60,127 bases of DNA from positions 664,044 through 724,170 of the forward strand of contig CM007343.1 of assembly GCA_000333855.2 (NCBI GenBank), read 5' to 3'. Origin of the DNA: Endotrypanum monterogeii (Eukaryota; Euglenozoa; Kinetoplastea; Trypanosomatida; Trypanosomatidae). The notes beneath the pieces are model-generated. The model was not told the DNA's origin. It made no database searches and saw only the letters and a program-made list of their open reading frames with translations. The first letter of the stretch is position 1; each line of letters opens with the position of its first letter. The position numbers were made by a program, and so were the translations under genes. Shown here one piece after another: positions 49,676 to 59,691 of this stretch.

Positions 49676-52051
49676 ATGGACGTAGATCCCCGTGTAACTG
49701 CCCTACAATGGGAGGTGACCAAGGAGGCTTCTGCGTCACCCAAGACGTGGGTGGAGCTTGCCCGCATCACTGCTGCCGGGGCAGCTGGAGATCCGGTGGA
49801 GAGAGCCAACGCAGTGACGCTGGTGTATGAGCGTGCTGTGCGTGTATTTCCCTCTTCGTACAAACTTTGGATGGCTTACATTCGCTATCGTCAACTGGAC
49901 ACGGCTAGGTTGTGTGGGCCCAACGAATGGTTCCAGGCTGTGCGTGAGGTGTATGAGAGGGCACTGTCCGATCTTCCGAAGATGCCGATACTCTGGGTCA
50001 GTTACATGGAGTTCATCATCGACTTTCAAGTGCCACGTGTGACGATGGCTCGACATGCGCTCGCGCGTGGTCTGGCTGCGCTGCCGGCAACCCAGCATCA
50101 TCACCTGTGGAAGGTTGCAAAGCGCTGGTGCGCTATGCCCGTTGTTCCGAGTGCAACAACGCAGGTGGTTTGGCGGCTTTATCTTTCTTTCCAGCGCTCA
50201 CTGCAGGCAAAGAGGGATTACTTTCATGTTCTTGCCCGGAAGGGTGACTTCAACGGGTTTCTGCAGGAGTGTGTGCACCTGGGATTGCCTCAAAGCACTG
50301 ACAAGGCCACTTTGGATGAGCGTGACCAACTCTTGGGAGACTTGAGCTTCTGGGAAATCGTGCAGACAGCGTTGCGGGCAAAGGGTTGGCGCTTTTCTGG
50401 TGATATCGGCCCCTTGCGCGAGCTGGTTGCCCTTGGCAGGGTGCGGTGCGCCTCCCCGGCAGAGCTTTCGATGGCTTTTGCATCTTTTCTGTACGGTCAG
50501 GGGCACATGCAGGCGGGTCGGCAGGAGCTACGTCAGCTACTCGATGAAGCACCTGAGGCGCAGACGCTGACCACGCTTTACCACCTTGCAGTGGAGATGG
50601 AGGATCAACTCGTGGAGTCGTTTGCGGTAGACCCCGAAGTGAAGAGCCTTGATGACGTCGCGTACAACCAAGTGGTGCAACATCTCTTCGGCCCGGTAGA
50701 CCCTCTCACTCATCTCGACCGACTTGTGCGTGAGTTTCCACTGCTTCTCAATCAAGCGCAACTGAGGAACAGTCCACACAATGCTGCTCTCTGGCTGAAG
50801 CGCGTGGAGCTTGTACAAGAAGAGGTCTTCGCGGGCCGCACTACCTTTGACGATCTTGTTGCTCTCTATCGCCAGGCTGTTCAACAGTGCACTGCAGGAA
50901 TGTCGCGTGTGGACGGCGCGGCGGCGCAGCTGTTCTCGTCTTTTGCTCAGACTCTCATTCGTGGCGGAAAGCTCGAGAGCGCCATTGCGGTGCTCAGTGA
51001 GGGGGCCTGGTGTGTTTCTTTCACGAGTTCTTCGCTTAACATTCAACTCCTCGGTCTACTTGTAGAGGTGCAACTCATGTCGTGTACGTCACCCTTGTCC
51101 GTGCGGGATGCTCTGGCGGAGCGACTGACGGGCGGTTCTCGCAGTAGCGGATTGAAACGCAGCCGAAACGGACTTCTCCAGTCGAGTGCAGCCTTGCCTC
51201 ACGTTGTTGACCATCCGCACGCGTGGGTCATGTGGTGCGATCTTTGCGCAGCCTACGACGCAGCCAACGCGGCTGCTTGGCGGCGGCTTGTGGAGACACT
51301 CGCCAGCTCCCCAGCTTTCTCCGCAGAAGCGGCGTGTTACGTAGCTCACAAGGCTTACACGTGTAAACAGGAGTCCGTTGCTTTGATGATGCTGGAGAGG
51401 GCTGTCGCTGCCACACGACAGAGACCCACTGCACAGGTGTTTGTGCTGGAGCAGTATCTTTCCTTTCTGTTTGTCCGACACGGTCGACAAGTACCACTGC
51501 ATCAGTTTCGTGAGGTATTTAGACTTGTGCAGCAAGTGACTCCGGCTGCCATTCACACAACGCCCACAGCCGTCATCGATCTACATGTCAATTGCTCTTA
51601 CATGGAGGCAGCAATCGGCCTCTACGGAACAGCAGTCCGAATGATACAGGAGATCGCTTTCGTTGCAATTGTTGCCCTGAAAGGCACTCGTGAGCACCTC
51701 CGTCTCTTGCAGGCAATCCTTGAGCACTCCATCACCTTCACAGTGCAGCTCAGGGGCTACGACTCGGTGCGCACCTACTGTGGGGCGCTTGTTCAGCGTC
51801 TTGGCGACGCTGTCTTATTGCAGCGTGTTGCACTTCACTGGGCCGCGATCGAAAAGCGTTCGGGTAACACAGCACAAGCGCACCTTATTCTCGATGCATG
51901 TGGGGACAGCCAGAATCCCTCCACCGTACATGGTGATGTGTATTGGCGGCTGTGGGAGTCTCTCTGTACAAGTGTGGAAGAGTTCGAGAAGGTGGCTCGT
52001 CGTCGCCAGCAGGCAGCGATTCGCTTTGGCAAAGATAAGGCTACACATTGA
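49676..52051 (+). CDS. SYF1: pre-mRNA splicing factor SYF1 (XAB2)
   Basis: 791 residues built of HAT (half-a-TPR) repeats. The early repeats match SYF1 order and wording: VYERAVRVFPSSYKLWMAYI, VREVYERALSDLPKMPILW, ARHALARGLAALPATQHHH LW, then a block resembling VYRRFL...EFI. Later repeats include AALWLKRVELVQEEVF and VHGDVYWRLWESL. SYF1/XAB2 is a large scaffold of the NineTeen/Prp19-related complex that enters the activated spliceosome. In trypanosomatids it would serve mainly trans-splicing. Its length is close to that of other SYF1 proteins. No localisation signal is obvious. The ATG at 49676 follows an AG at 49660-49661. Confidence 0.85.
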   Translation: MDVDPRVTALQWEVTKEASASPKTWVELARITAAGAAGDPVERANAVTLVYERAVRVFPSSYKLWMAYIRYRQLDTARLCGPNEWFQAVREVYERALSDLPKMPILWVSYMEFIIDFQVPRVTMARHALARGLAALPATQHHHLWKVAKRWCAMPVVPSATTQVVWRLYLSFQRSLQAKRDYFHVLARKGDFNGFLQECVHLGLPQSTDKATLDERDQLLGDLSFWEIVQTALRAKGWRFSGDIGPLRELVALGRVRCASPAELSMAFASFLYGQGHMQAGRQELRQLLDEAPEAQTLTTLYHLAVEMEDQLVESFAVDPEVKSLDDVAYNQVVQHLFGPVDPLTHLDRLVREFPLLLNQAQLRNSPHNAALWLKRVELVQEEVFAGRTTFDDLVALYRQAVQQCTAGMSRVDGAAAQLFSSFAQTLIRGGKLESAIAVLSEGAWCVSFTSSSLNIQLLGLLVEVQLMSCTSPLSVRDALAERLTGGSRSSGLKRSRNGLLQSSAALPHVVDHPHAWVMWCDLCAAYDAANAAAWRRLVETLASSPAFSAEAACYVAHKAYTCKQESVALMMLERAVAATRQRPTAQVFVLEQYLSFLFVRHGRQVPLHQFREVFRLVQQVTPAAIHTTPTAVIDLHVNCSYMEAAIGLYGTAVRMIQEIAFVAIVALKGTREHLRLLQAILEHSITFTVQLRGYDSVRTYCGALVQRLGDAVLLQRVALHWAAIEKRSGNTAQAHLILDACGDSQNPSTVHGDVYWRLWESLCTSVEEFEKVARRRQQAAIRFGKDKATH

Positions 52052-54146
52052 TCTGCATAAAGTTGGTAGTAATGCGTGCTTGCGTGTGCTCGCACCTCTC
52101 TGACGCTTTTGTTGTTGTTCAAGTTATCCTGTGGATTCTCCGTGTAATGAGAAGGCGAAACAAATTAAAAAACAAACGTGTGTCTCTCATCCAGTCGTCT
52201 CCATCATGTACCACTGCGCCAAAGGGGGGTGGGCAGCTCTCTCCACCACTCTTTTCTTCCTTAATGTCGCATAGCTGCTCGTTCAGCCACAGCGAGCGCA
52301 TCACTGGCTCTTGTATCATTCCATGTATGTTGCCATGGTGCTATCGTTGGCGATACTTTTGGAACCTGCACACAGCGGTACCAGATGATTTGACTGCCTG
52401 TCCAACGGATGGGATGCGCCAGTGCTCGCTCTATCGGGGGTTGACCGACAGTCTGCGATTTGTCACGTTGAGCTCGGCTGTTGATTCGCTGCACCAGCGG
52501 AAAAGTGTTCTCTGTCGCTCCTTCCAATGTATCTGAAGCCTTAATGAATATTTTGAATTTTGGCGGGTGAGATGACGTCGCGCCTTCTGGACACATCAAT
52601 GGATTCGCCTCGTTTTCATTCTCTGTTTGAATTTCTCTGTAATTACGTTAATTTTTTTTGTTGTTTTCTTGCACCGTCTCTATGGTCTGTGAACAGCGCT
52701 GGATCACCGTGCCGTCAGAGCGCATCGGTTACTTTCATTACGAAGCGTATGCCGGAGTTGACGTATTTCAAACTTTTCCCCTACACACTTCTAGCACCTG
52801 CAGCGACCACGCGAGCATCAATACAGGATCTTCCCTCTCGACTACACTGCGTTTTTCGCAAACGAGCAGGGGATAACAGGAACAACAACAAAAACAGCGA
52901 TCCTTTTGTTCAATGATACTCTCCTACGCACTGTAGCTAAGATGTACAGTGCAGTCGCACTTCAAAGGGCGCTGTGACGTCGATCGATCATCATCCATGT
53001 GCAGATGCAGCGGTAAAGGTTTGTTGCACCATTGCTCGCAGATGTCATGCTGGGTGTGACGCGATGCAGCTAAGAATGCCAAATGATGTAAGCAATGAAA
53101 AAAAAAACAAAGTGAGTCGATGCACGGGAGAAAACAGATGTGGTCAGTATCATGATCTTCCGCTTTCTCCATGTGGTTGTCGTGATGAACCTTATCACTG
53201 CAGAGGGAACCCGCGTGGTGATGCCCTCGATGCAGGCAAGACGAGTGTTGCCAGTCTCCTTGCATGTGCATTTCTTTTCACTGCTCGCTCGTGCCCACCA
53301 AAAGGTGTAACACACAAAAAAAAAAAACAAAGCTGACTAGCTCGAATTCTGCATGCAGTGTCGCAGTAGACTCGGTCGATTCTATGCGCTGTAGGGTAGT
53401 AGCCAGGGGCATTAGGAACTCGGCTAACGTGCCACAAACATTTGATTGACACTGCCTCGCCCTACTACAGAAGTCATTAGGTGAAAGCCCATTCACATCG
53501 AATACCATAATTCCTGATCCGATCGAATTGAACCAAGGTTACGCTTGCGAGAATTTGAGTGTCCACGTGTTTCTACTTGGGGTTGTGGAAGCGACTGCCG
53601 AACAATAATAAGGAAATGGTGTATGAATAATGTGCAGCCCTCTGCACCGCAACTACTATGATATCTCTGTCTCTCCTCTCCTGGGCCTCCCCCTCTCCGC
53701 ATCTTCTCTCTATCAAATCCTTCGACTCAGTCTTACGCTAGGCGTTTTTTTTTTTCTGTGCTTCACAGATGTCTCGAAGTCCCCATCAGGTCTCTCTTTC
53801 ACGTGCTGCCTTGATACCCGCACTTTGCCGTGTTGCACATCGGCCTTTCTGTCGAGGGGTTTGCCACCGTAGCTTGTCTGACGCCTTCTTTGATGCTTCT
53901 TCGCAACGAAGGCTCATACGGGCTAAGCTTACATCTCTCTCTCTCTCTCTCTTTCTTTCTCTCTCTCTCGTCTTTTTTTTTTTTTTCGGGGGGCGGCGAT
54001 CACTTTCATTTGCACATCCTCCCTCCCCCTCCCCCTCCCCCTGCAGACGTGGGTGCATGTCGTACCCTTCGTCCGTTTAGGCCATTTGTTTTTATGGGGG
54101 GGCGGTGTTGATTGCACCTGTTGCTTTTCCTGTTTCGGCTAAGGCG
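52052..54146. other. 2.1-kb intergenic stretch, no gene seen
   Basis: Two non-ATG-started frames of about 120-160 codons occur at 52048-52536 and 52560-52916, without family resemblance. Poly-A runs lie near 53098 and 53315. CT repeats at 53934-53969, a T run and CCCCCT repeats (54018-54042) form the polypyrimidine region of the next gene. Confidence 0.65.
53934..54046 (+). promoter_or_regulatory. polypyrimidine region and acceptor of the 54.1-kb gene
   Basis: CT repeats, a T run and C-rich units lead to CTGCAG with the AG at 54045-54046. A transcript starting here would carry two tiny upstream frames (54057-54080 and 54094-54111) before the main ATG. A weaker tract at 54118-54140 with AG at 54142-54143 would remove both. 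Confidence 0.5.
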
Positions 54147-55145
54147 ATGTGGGCTCTGACCTCCCGGCCCATTCAGAACAAAGAGGCACTACAGATACTT
54201 GAGCGCTACAGGTGGCATCACGCCCTGCAAAGCAATCTGTGGCTCCTTCCACGACACCTGCCCCTTTTCGCTGTCCGACCCCTCTACCCCGCCCAACTGG
54301 TGCTGCCAAGCAGCAGTGTGCTTGAGTTTCCTCTCTGCGCCATTCCCTTTTCTCTATTGCCTCTATCAAGAAAACGCAAGATCCTCAGCATGCACCCGCC
54401 GCCCTTCACACCACCAGGCTCATGTTTATTTTTGGAGAGCAACGGTCTCGGGATGCAGTGGCGCCGTGCCTCTTTGTCGGAGTGCTTTGATGCAGCATTC
54501 GTGCGCAGCAGCTCTCCACTTTCCCATCAGCATCTACTGTGCGCTTCCAACAGCATTGATGGTGTGACTCTGGAGGAGGAGCTTCCAGTATTCAACGCTC
54601 AAGAAACGAACAATCCGTTCCTGGTCGACCCGCATCTAGCTCACCGCCACCTCCTCACCAACGTAGATTTCGAGCACTCCCTAGGCAGCTCGCTTACCAC
54701 CATTGCCGCACAGTTCGGTTATACATCGTTTAGCTGGGTGGAGGAAAAACAAGCTGTCGCTGAGGGGCTCCGCGTGCGTGCTGCTGCAGCACCTCATGCC
54801 GTCAGCTATGTTGAGTCCCTACAGGTTGTGCATATCTCACAGCTTCCATCCAAGAGCCAGGAGAGGCTAGTGAGTGCCATACCGCGCGCAGTTCTCATCA
54901 AAAGCATGTCGGTGTCGTTCGTATATTACGAACACCGCTGGTGCCATTACAAGTCGCTGAAGATGTTGCGGCCTCTACTTCATCGTGATGTACCATGCTG
55001 TCAAAATGCTCACATGCAGGTCTCACAGCCCCTCCTATGGATTGCTGCTGATAAAAGCACCAAGTTCTCTGGTACCGTGCTGGGGTGTGATCGTCAAGTA
55101 AACAAACTATACTACAACTCCCAGCAGTTGGATCTAGACGCGTGA
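54147..55145 (+). CDS. protein of unknown function, possibly mitochondrial
   Basis: 332 residues from ATG 54147. The frame extends 14 codons upstream but only from a GTG. The start MWALTSRPIQNKEALQILER is rich in Leu, Arg and Thr and could be a mitochondrial presequence. The next 60 residues are Leu/Pro-rich (LWLLPRHLPLFAVRPLYPAQ). The middle carries an Asn/His-rich segment and the second half alternates strands and helices, with a cysteine pair (CCQ) near residue 290. No membrane helix or family motif is clear. Trypanosomatid mitochondria have many lineage-specific ribosomal and RNA-editing proteins of this kind, which is the basis for the guess. Confidence 0.65.
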   Translation: MWALTSRPIQNKEALQILERYRWHHALQSNLWLLPRHLPLFAVRPLYPAQLVLPSSSVLEFPLCAIPFSLLPLSRKRKILSMHPPPFTPPGSCLFLESNGLGMQWRRASLSECFDAAFVRSSSPLSHQHLLCASNSIDGVTLEEELPVFNAQETNNPFLVDPHLAHRHLLTNVDFEHSLGSSLTTIAAQFGYTSFSWVEEKQAVAEGLRVRAAAAPHAVSYVESLQVVHISQLPSKSQERLVSAIPRAVLIKSMSVSFVYYEHRWCHYKSLKMLRPLLHRDVPCCQNAHMQVSQPLLWIAADKSTKFSGTVLGCDRQVNKLYYNSQQLDLDA

Positions 55146-56251
55146 TCTCTGCCTCATCTTTGATGCGCACACAAAGGCACGTAAATAATAAAAAAAAAAA
55201 CATTCAGGCCACGATATCGGATTGCCGAGGGTCAACTTCTTCCCACCGCTTTTTTTTTGTTTTCTATGGTGCACTAATTCCGGTGCCCTCGTCTCTTTTC
55301 ACGCAAGGCCTTTTGTCTTCCTTATGGGGAGCGCACCTGCGCCAATTGACTAGACTGTTGTCAGACAGGTCAGCTCTCGCGCGTTTTTTAAAAAATCTGC
55401 TTCGTGCCGCCTACGCGCGGCATGCTAGTTTTTTTTCCCTCACAGCTGCTAACTGGCACTCCGCCCTGCTATTCGGCAAAAAAAAACCTTCTTCTGCTCA
55501 CGCGTGTATACTCCTCCCAGCCCTGCCTTTCGTTCTCCATGTGGAAGTGTGAACGCCTCGAAGTTCTCCCACGCGGTGCGAAGATAAGGCATCCACAATA
55601 GGAGGCTGACAGTCGCAACGTCTCGGTTGCCAATCAGAAACCAAGGGCGACCGCCCCTACACAATGACAAAAAGTCAGTGTAACGGTACTGGGATTACTA
55701 AACCCCAATCCGACATCTCTTCTGGAGCTGCTTGCTGAGCCTGCGAGTGTTGGTGACTGATGCCCTTTAACCTGCCTTTCATGAGGCACCTCATCTTCCT
55801 CTTTTACCAGAAACTCCACCCCTCTTTGTCTATCTCAGCTTGAGCGCCTCACCTTCATAGTTCACCGGCGGAGCGCGGGTTTTCCCCCCTCCCTCCACAC
55901 CTACTGCTACTCGTTCTTTGTTTTAAATTCTCGCCCCCTCTCGAAGCAAAGCAAAACAAAAAAACAGCCAATTCTGTTTAAAGCGCCACCCCCTCGTTCG
56001 AGATTCGGCCACTCCACAACTCTACAGGGCATCAAAAAAAAAAAAATTGCCTGCTTGTGGTAGTGGCACTCCCATCCGAACCGAACTTTAAATAGGAGCG
56101 GCTAGTGACCGGTTGCGCATCCCTCGCCACCCTGCTCCTCAAGCCTGGGAAAGTAACATCGAAGTCCAGAACCAAGGATCATCCTTTATCAAAAGTCACT
56201 ACTCACACGAAAAATGACAGTGTTTTTTTCTCTTATTAGATACAAGTGCAC
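55146..56251. other. intergenic, no gene seen
   Basis: Poly-A runs (55190, 55479, 56036), C/T-rich stretches and a region near 56060-56160 that resembles part of a 5S rRNA only loosely (see rejected items). It ends with the acceptor of the BEACH gene. Confidence 0.65.
56219..56239 (+). promoter_or_regulatory. trans-splice acceptor of the BEACH gene
   Basis: A T/C-rich run ending in TTATTAG with the AG at 56238-56239, 12 bases before ATG 56252. Confidence 0.6.
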
Positions 56252-59020
56252 ATGATGCGTCGCCACCACTCTCGTTTAACGCTTTACTGGCTGACCGATA
56301 AAGAATGGTTTCTTGGCGAAATAGAATGCGTTCGAGTGTCGTCGAGGTGGACACATTTTTTGAGCAATAGAGCGGATGGTACACTCTTTTTGGCTTCAGA
56401 TCATCTCTTCTTCGATGATGGGGGTCCCACCGTAGTCGTCTTCCCACTTTCCAACGTGACGGGTTCTCAGATAGAATGCTGTGATGAGTACTTTTCGGTG
56501 AGGTTCCTTTGTGAGAGTGCGATTCAGCGAGAAGCGCTCACGCCGACACGTGAGGGGCATTCGATCCCTGGTATATGCAAACCATATCAGAACAAAGAGA
56601 AGTGGGTGTTCCATTTTGCACGCACAGCGGAGTGGGCTGTGGAGTCCATCCGTAGCCTCTTCAGTCGGCATCGCATTGATGACTTATTGTCACGGCGCGA
56701 GGTAGCTTTGCAGAGTGCCTCCTCAGCTGTCAGCTTCTGCGTGCGGCGTCAAGTGCCCATGCGCGAGCAGCGAGGCATTCTCTACATAGGTGATGCTGAC
56801 CTTGTGTTTGAGCCGCTCTTCCCTTTACCATCCCACGATGTAGTGACACTGAATCGAAACCAGTGCCGCCACACCTTTGCTCGCTGGATCATTTTTGAGG
56901 CCGTGGGACTGGATGTCTGCACGGCAGACTCACTTGATGTGGCTCCTGCGCTCTCGCTCATTTTCAAAAACCCGAGCGAAAGGGACCAGGCTGTGCACCT
57001 CATTTCCAGGCGTCTCGGTATTTCACCCTACCAGGTGTCTATCCAGGTGGTCATGGAGGCGTGGGGAAGGCGTTTCATGTCTACTTACGAGTATCTCCTT
57101 CACTTAAACAAGTGGGCTTCGCGCTGCGCGAACGATGCCTCTCAGTATCCTATTTTTCCGTGGATACTGGCTGACTACACCTCATCTGAGCTCGATATTT
57201 CGCGAGCATCGACCTTTCGCGACTTGAGCAAGCCGATCGGTGCCCTTTCCCCGTCGCGGCTTGCTCTTCTCAAGGAGCGCGCCGAGTTCTTGCGAGAGGC
57301 GGAGGAGACGGAATACCTATACTCTGCACACTATTCTTCTGCTGGAATTGTTGCCTACTATTTGGTGCGTCCTCACCCTGAGCTCCTCCTCAGTTTACAA
57401 GGTGGCAACTTAGATTTGCCGGAGCGGATCATGGAGTCGATACCGCAGCTTTGGCGTGGCGTCACCAGTAAGTCAAGCAACTTCCGTGAGCTCATTCCGC
57501 AGTTCTTCAACAGCGAGTTCTTGGCAATGTGCGGTCCTCCCCTTCTTCCGCTTGGTGTCCACGCGAATGGGTCTCCAGTGGCTGCTTACATCCAACTCCC
57601 TCCCTGGGCCGAGAGCAGTGAGGATTTTGTACGACAGCATCGGAACGCTCTGGAGAGCGAGATCGTTTCTGCATCGATCCACCTATGGATAGATCTCATT
57701 TTTGGGGTTGCACAAACTGGTGAGCGGGCCTGTGCTGCAGCCAACCTGTTCCATCCCTTCTCATACCCGCAACGCAAGAAGCAGGTGTGCGTGCCTGGCC
57801 TGCACCTTTCTGCTCACGAATATGCGAGAGAGTTCGGCAATGTACCGATTCAACTTTTTGCTGATGCACATCCGCAACGCGCGGAGCATATGCGTGTCCC
57901 TGTATCTACTGCAGAGGCCTTGGAGGCCTGTGGATGCTCAGGCGAGTCTGCTGGCGAGCAGCGCCTCTTGCGTATAATGGAGGAATTACAGTCTATGGAC
58001 GACACACTTGCTATCGCCGATACGGCAGTGAAGGGGGAGGAGGGCGCGTATGGATTGCCCACGCATGCAGCGGCTCTCAGTATTCTTTCCTCAACCTCAC
58101 TGGCCTGTCGATCATCCCACTTTATTACGCTAGGTTACACCGAAGATAAACAGCAACCGATTTCACAGATAGCAGAACTGCTGATTGTCGGCAGTGATAA
58201 GCAAACAGCAACACTCTTCGATGTCAAGACCGGTAGTCGCATTCGTTACTTTCCCGATTTTGATGGGTTCATAACTACTGCGGCTTTCCACGATGGTAAT
58301 ATGTTTGTCTTTACAGAGAACATGAGTTGTTATGTTCTCTCGCTAGCTTCAAACGCAGTCGCTCACGTTGCCACGGCAGTGACGCCGGGTCCCGTCATCC
58401 TGGCTTGTTTTACATCACAGCTTGTTGTTCTCGCGGACTCGAATGCACAGCTGTCATGCTGGACACCAAAAGGTGGGAAGTCACACCTCGTATTCGAGTC
58501 ACCGCATTCATTCACGTCCGAGGCATGTTCTCCAGTTGTGTCTATGGGTAGATCCATGGACGGTGACGTTGTTGTTGCCGCTACAGAGCAGTTCGAAGTA
58601 TTTGTATTTCATGGAGGAACGTGCTACGAATGTATACTTCAACAGGTATCTGGAGGGTCGAGGATTCTACACATCATTCCTGCGGATACAATCACGCACT
58701 TCTGGGTGTGCTTTGTCAGAGAAGCTGCCCTATACGATCTTGGTGGCCTCCCACTCAAGCACATTACCTATACTCCAGTCTCTATTATGGTGTCCCCTTG
58801 TCTCGCCCGTCAGGTTTATCCGATTTGCGTGCATCTCGACGAGAATATACCTCAAGTGTTCGAACTCTTACACACCGGTGCGCACGCCGAGCCGCTACCG
58901 TTCAGTCCGTTGCGGTCCCTGCAGACATGTTCTGCTGGAAGTCTGGTCGCTTTCGTTGGTACCGCCTTTGAGGACACTGAGCAACCTCTTGTTTTGACCC
59001 TTGCCCAGCTCACTGTTTAG
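56252..59020 (+). CDS. BEACH-WD40 protein of the FAN/NSMAF type
   Basis: 922 residues from ATG 56252 (a second Met follows at once, 56255). About residues 20-230 form the GRAM/PH-like part, beginning around FLSNRADGTLFLASDHLFF. A full BEACH domain spans about 255-540: MSTYEYLLHLNKWASR, YPIFPWILADYTSSELD, TFRDLSKPIGA, FFNSEF, and HRNALESEIVSASIHLWIDLIFG. The last 300 or so residues are beta-rich with WD40-like blades (ELLIVGSDKQTATLFDVKTG). This is the domain order and near-exact length of FAN (neutral sphingomyelinase activation-associated factor). BEACH proteins act in membrane traffic and signalling scaffolds. Whether this one touches sphingomyelinase is unknown. Confidence 0.88.
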   Translation: MMRRHHSRLTLYWLTDKEWFLGEIECVRVSSRWTHFLSNRADGTLFLASDHLFFDDGGPTVVVFPLSNVTGSQIECCDEYFSVRFLCESAIQREALTPTREGHSIPGICKPYQNKEKWVFHFARTAEWAVESIRSLFSRHRIDDLLSRREVALQSASSAVSFCVRRQVPMREQRGILYIGDADLVFEPLFPLPSHDVVTLNRNQCRHTFARWIIFEAVGLDVCTADSLDVAPALSLIFKNPSERDQAVHLISRRLGISPYQVSIQVVMEAWGRRFMSTYEYLLHLNKWASRCANDASQYPIFPWILADYTSSELDISRASTFRDLSKPIGALSPSRLALLKERAEFLREAEETEYLYSAHYSSAGIVAYYLVRPHPELLLSLQGGNLDLPERIMESIPQLWRGVTSKSSNFRELIPQFFNSEFLAMCGPPLLPLGVHANGSPVAAYIQLPPWAESSEDFVRQHRNALESEIVSASIHLWIDLIFGVAQTGERACAAANLFHPFSYPQRKKQVCVPGLHLSAHEYAREFGNVPIQLFADAHPQRAEHMRVPVSTAEALEACGCSGESAGEQRLLRIMEELQSMDDTLAIADTAVKGEEGAYGLPTHAAALSILSSTSLACRSSHFITLGYTEDKQQPISQIAELLIVGSDKQTATLFDVKTGSRIRYFPDFDGFITTAAFHDGNMFVFTENMSCYVLSLASNAVAHVATAVTPGPVILACFTSQLVVLADSNAQLSCWTPKGGKSHLVFESPHSFTSEACSPVVSMGRSMDGDVVVAATEQFEVFVFHGGTCYECILQQVSGGSRILHIIPADTITHFWVCFVREAALYDLGGLPLKHITYTPVSIMVSPCLARQVYPICVHLDENIPQVFELLHTGAHAEPLPFSPLRSLQTCSAGSLVAFVGTAFEDTEQPLVLTLAQLTV

Positions 59021-59691
59021 CTGTCTGACTGAGAAGACTGGGGCGATGTTGTCACCCAGGTTTCCTGCCCCAGTTGTTAGGCATGGTGAGATGCCCGCGG
59101 CCGATGTACGTATATGTCATGGTCTTTGTTAGCGTCAAAACTTTTTTTTTTCGCTCTTCTTATCCGATGCGCAAGAGACATAAGCCCAATAAAAGCGTAT
59201 TCGTGATCAAAAAAGTGAAAAAAACAACAAAAAAATATTCGCCCCTTCCTGCCATTCTCTCCGGCGTACACTGGCTTCTTCCGAATAACTTCTTCTGTAC
59301 TGAATGCATAAAATATGAAGACTCAAATGATCCGCGGAGGCGGTGTCGGTTGCTGTGCGAGGTCTCTTTTCCCTGATCAGACTTGATATGCTGTCTTTTT
59401 TTTTTTTTTTATGAGGTGTCGTTAAGTCACTCACTATTTCTTTGGCCGTATCCTCAATCTCTCCTTCTCCACGTCCGATCCGGGAACCGTTCTCGGGTCT
59501 CTGTGAATGGTTTTCTCTCGTCAAGGACGTATCGGTACACTTACCTTCTCGTGTTGCAGCGGGTTCCTAATACCACATCGACCTTATTTCTCACTTCTTT
59601 ACCACCCCCCCCCGCTCAGATTTCTCTCTCTCCTTTTATTTCCGGGAAAGTAAGAGTGTTTTTGCCTCCACGCTGCACCAACACGTTTCAC
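59021..59691. other. intergenic, no gene seen
   Basis: T runs near 59143 and 59400, A-rich 59210-59235, then CT-rich and C-rich tracts (59580-59640). The AGs at 59618-59619 and 59649-59650 are candidate acceptors for the last gene. Confidence 0.7.

Noticed and set aside
52048..52916. Two frames of about 120-160 codons downstream of SYF1
   Set aside because: Non-ATG starts, mixed composition and no domain. Likely 3' UTR.
56055..56160. Loose resemblance to a 5S rRNA (CCCATCCGAAC, then GCCTGGGAAAG)
   Set aside because: Only short blocks match the general 5S pattern. The ends do not pair to close helix I, and the middle does not fit the kinetoplastid 5S sequence as I know it.
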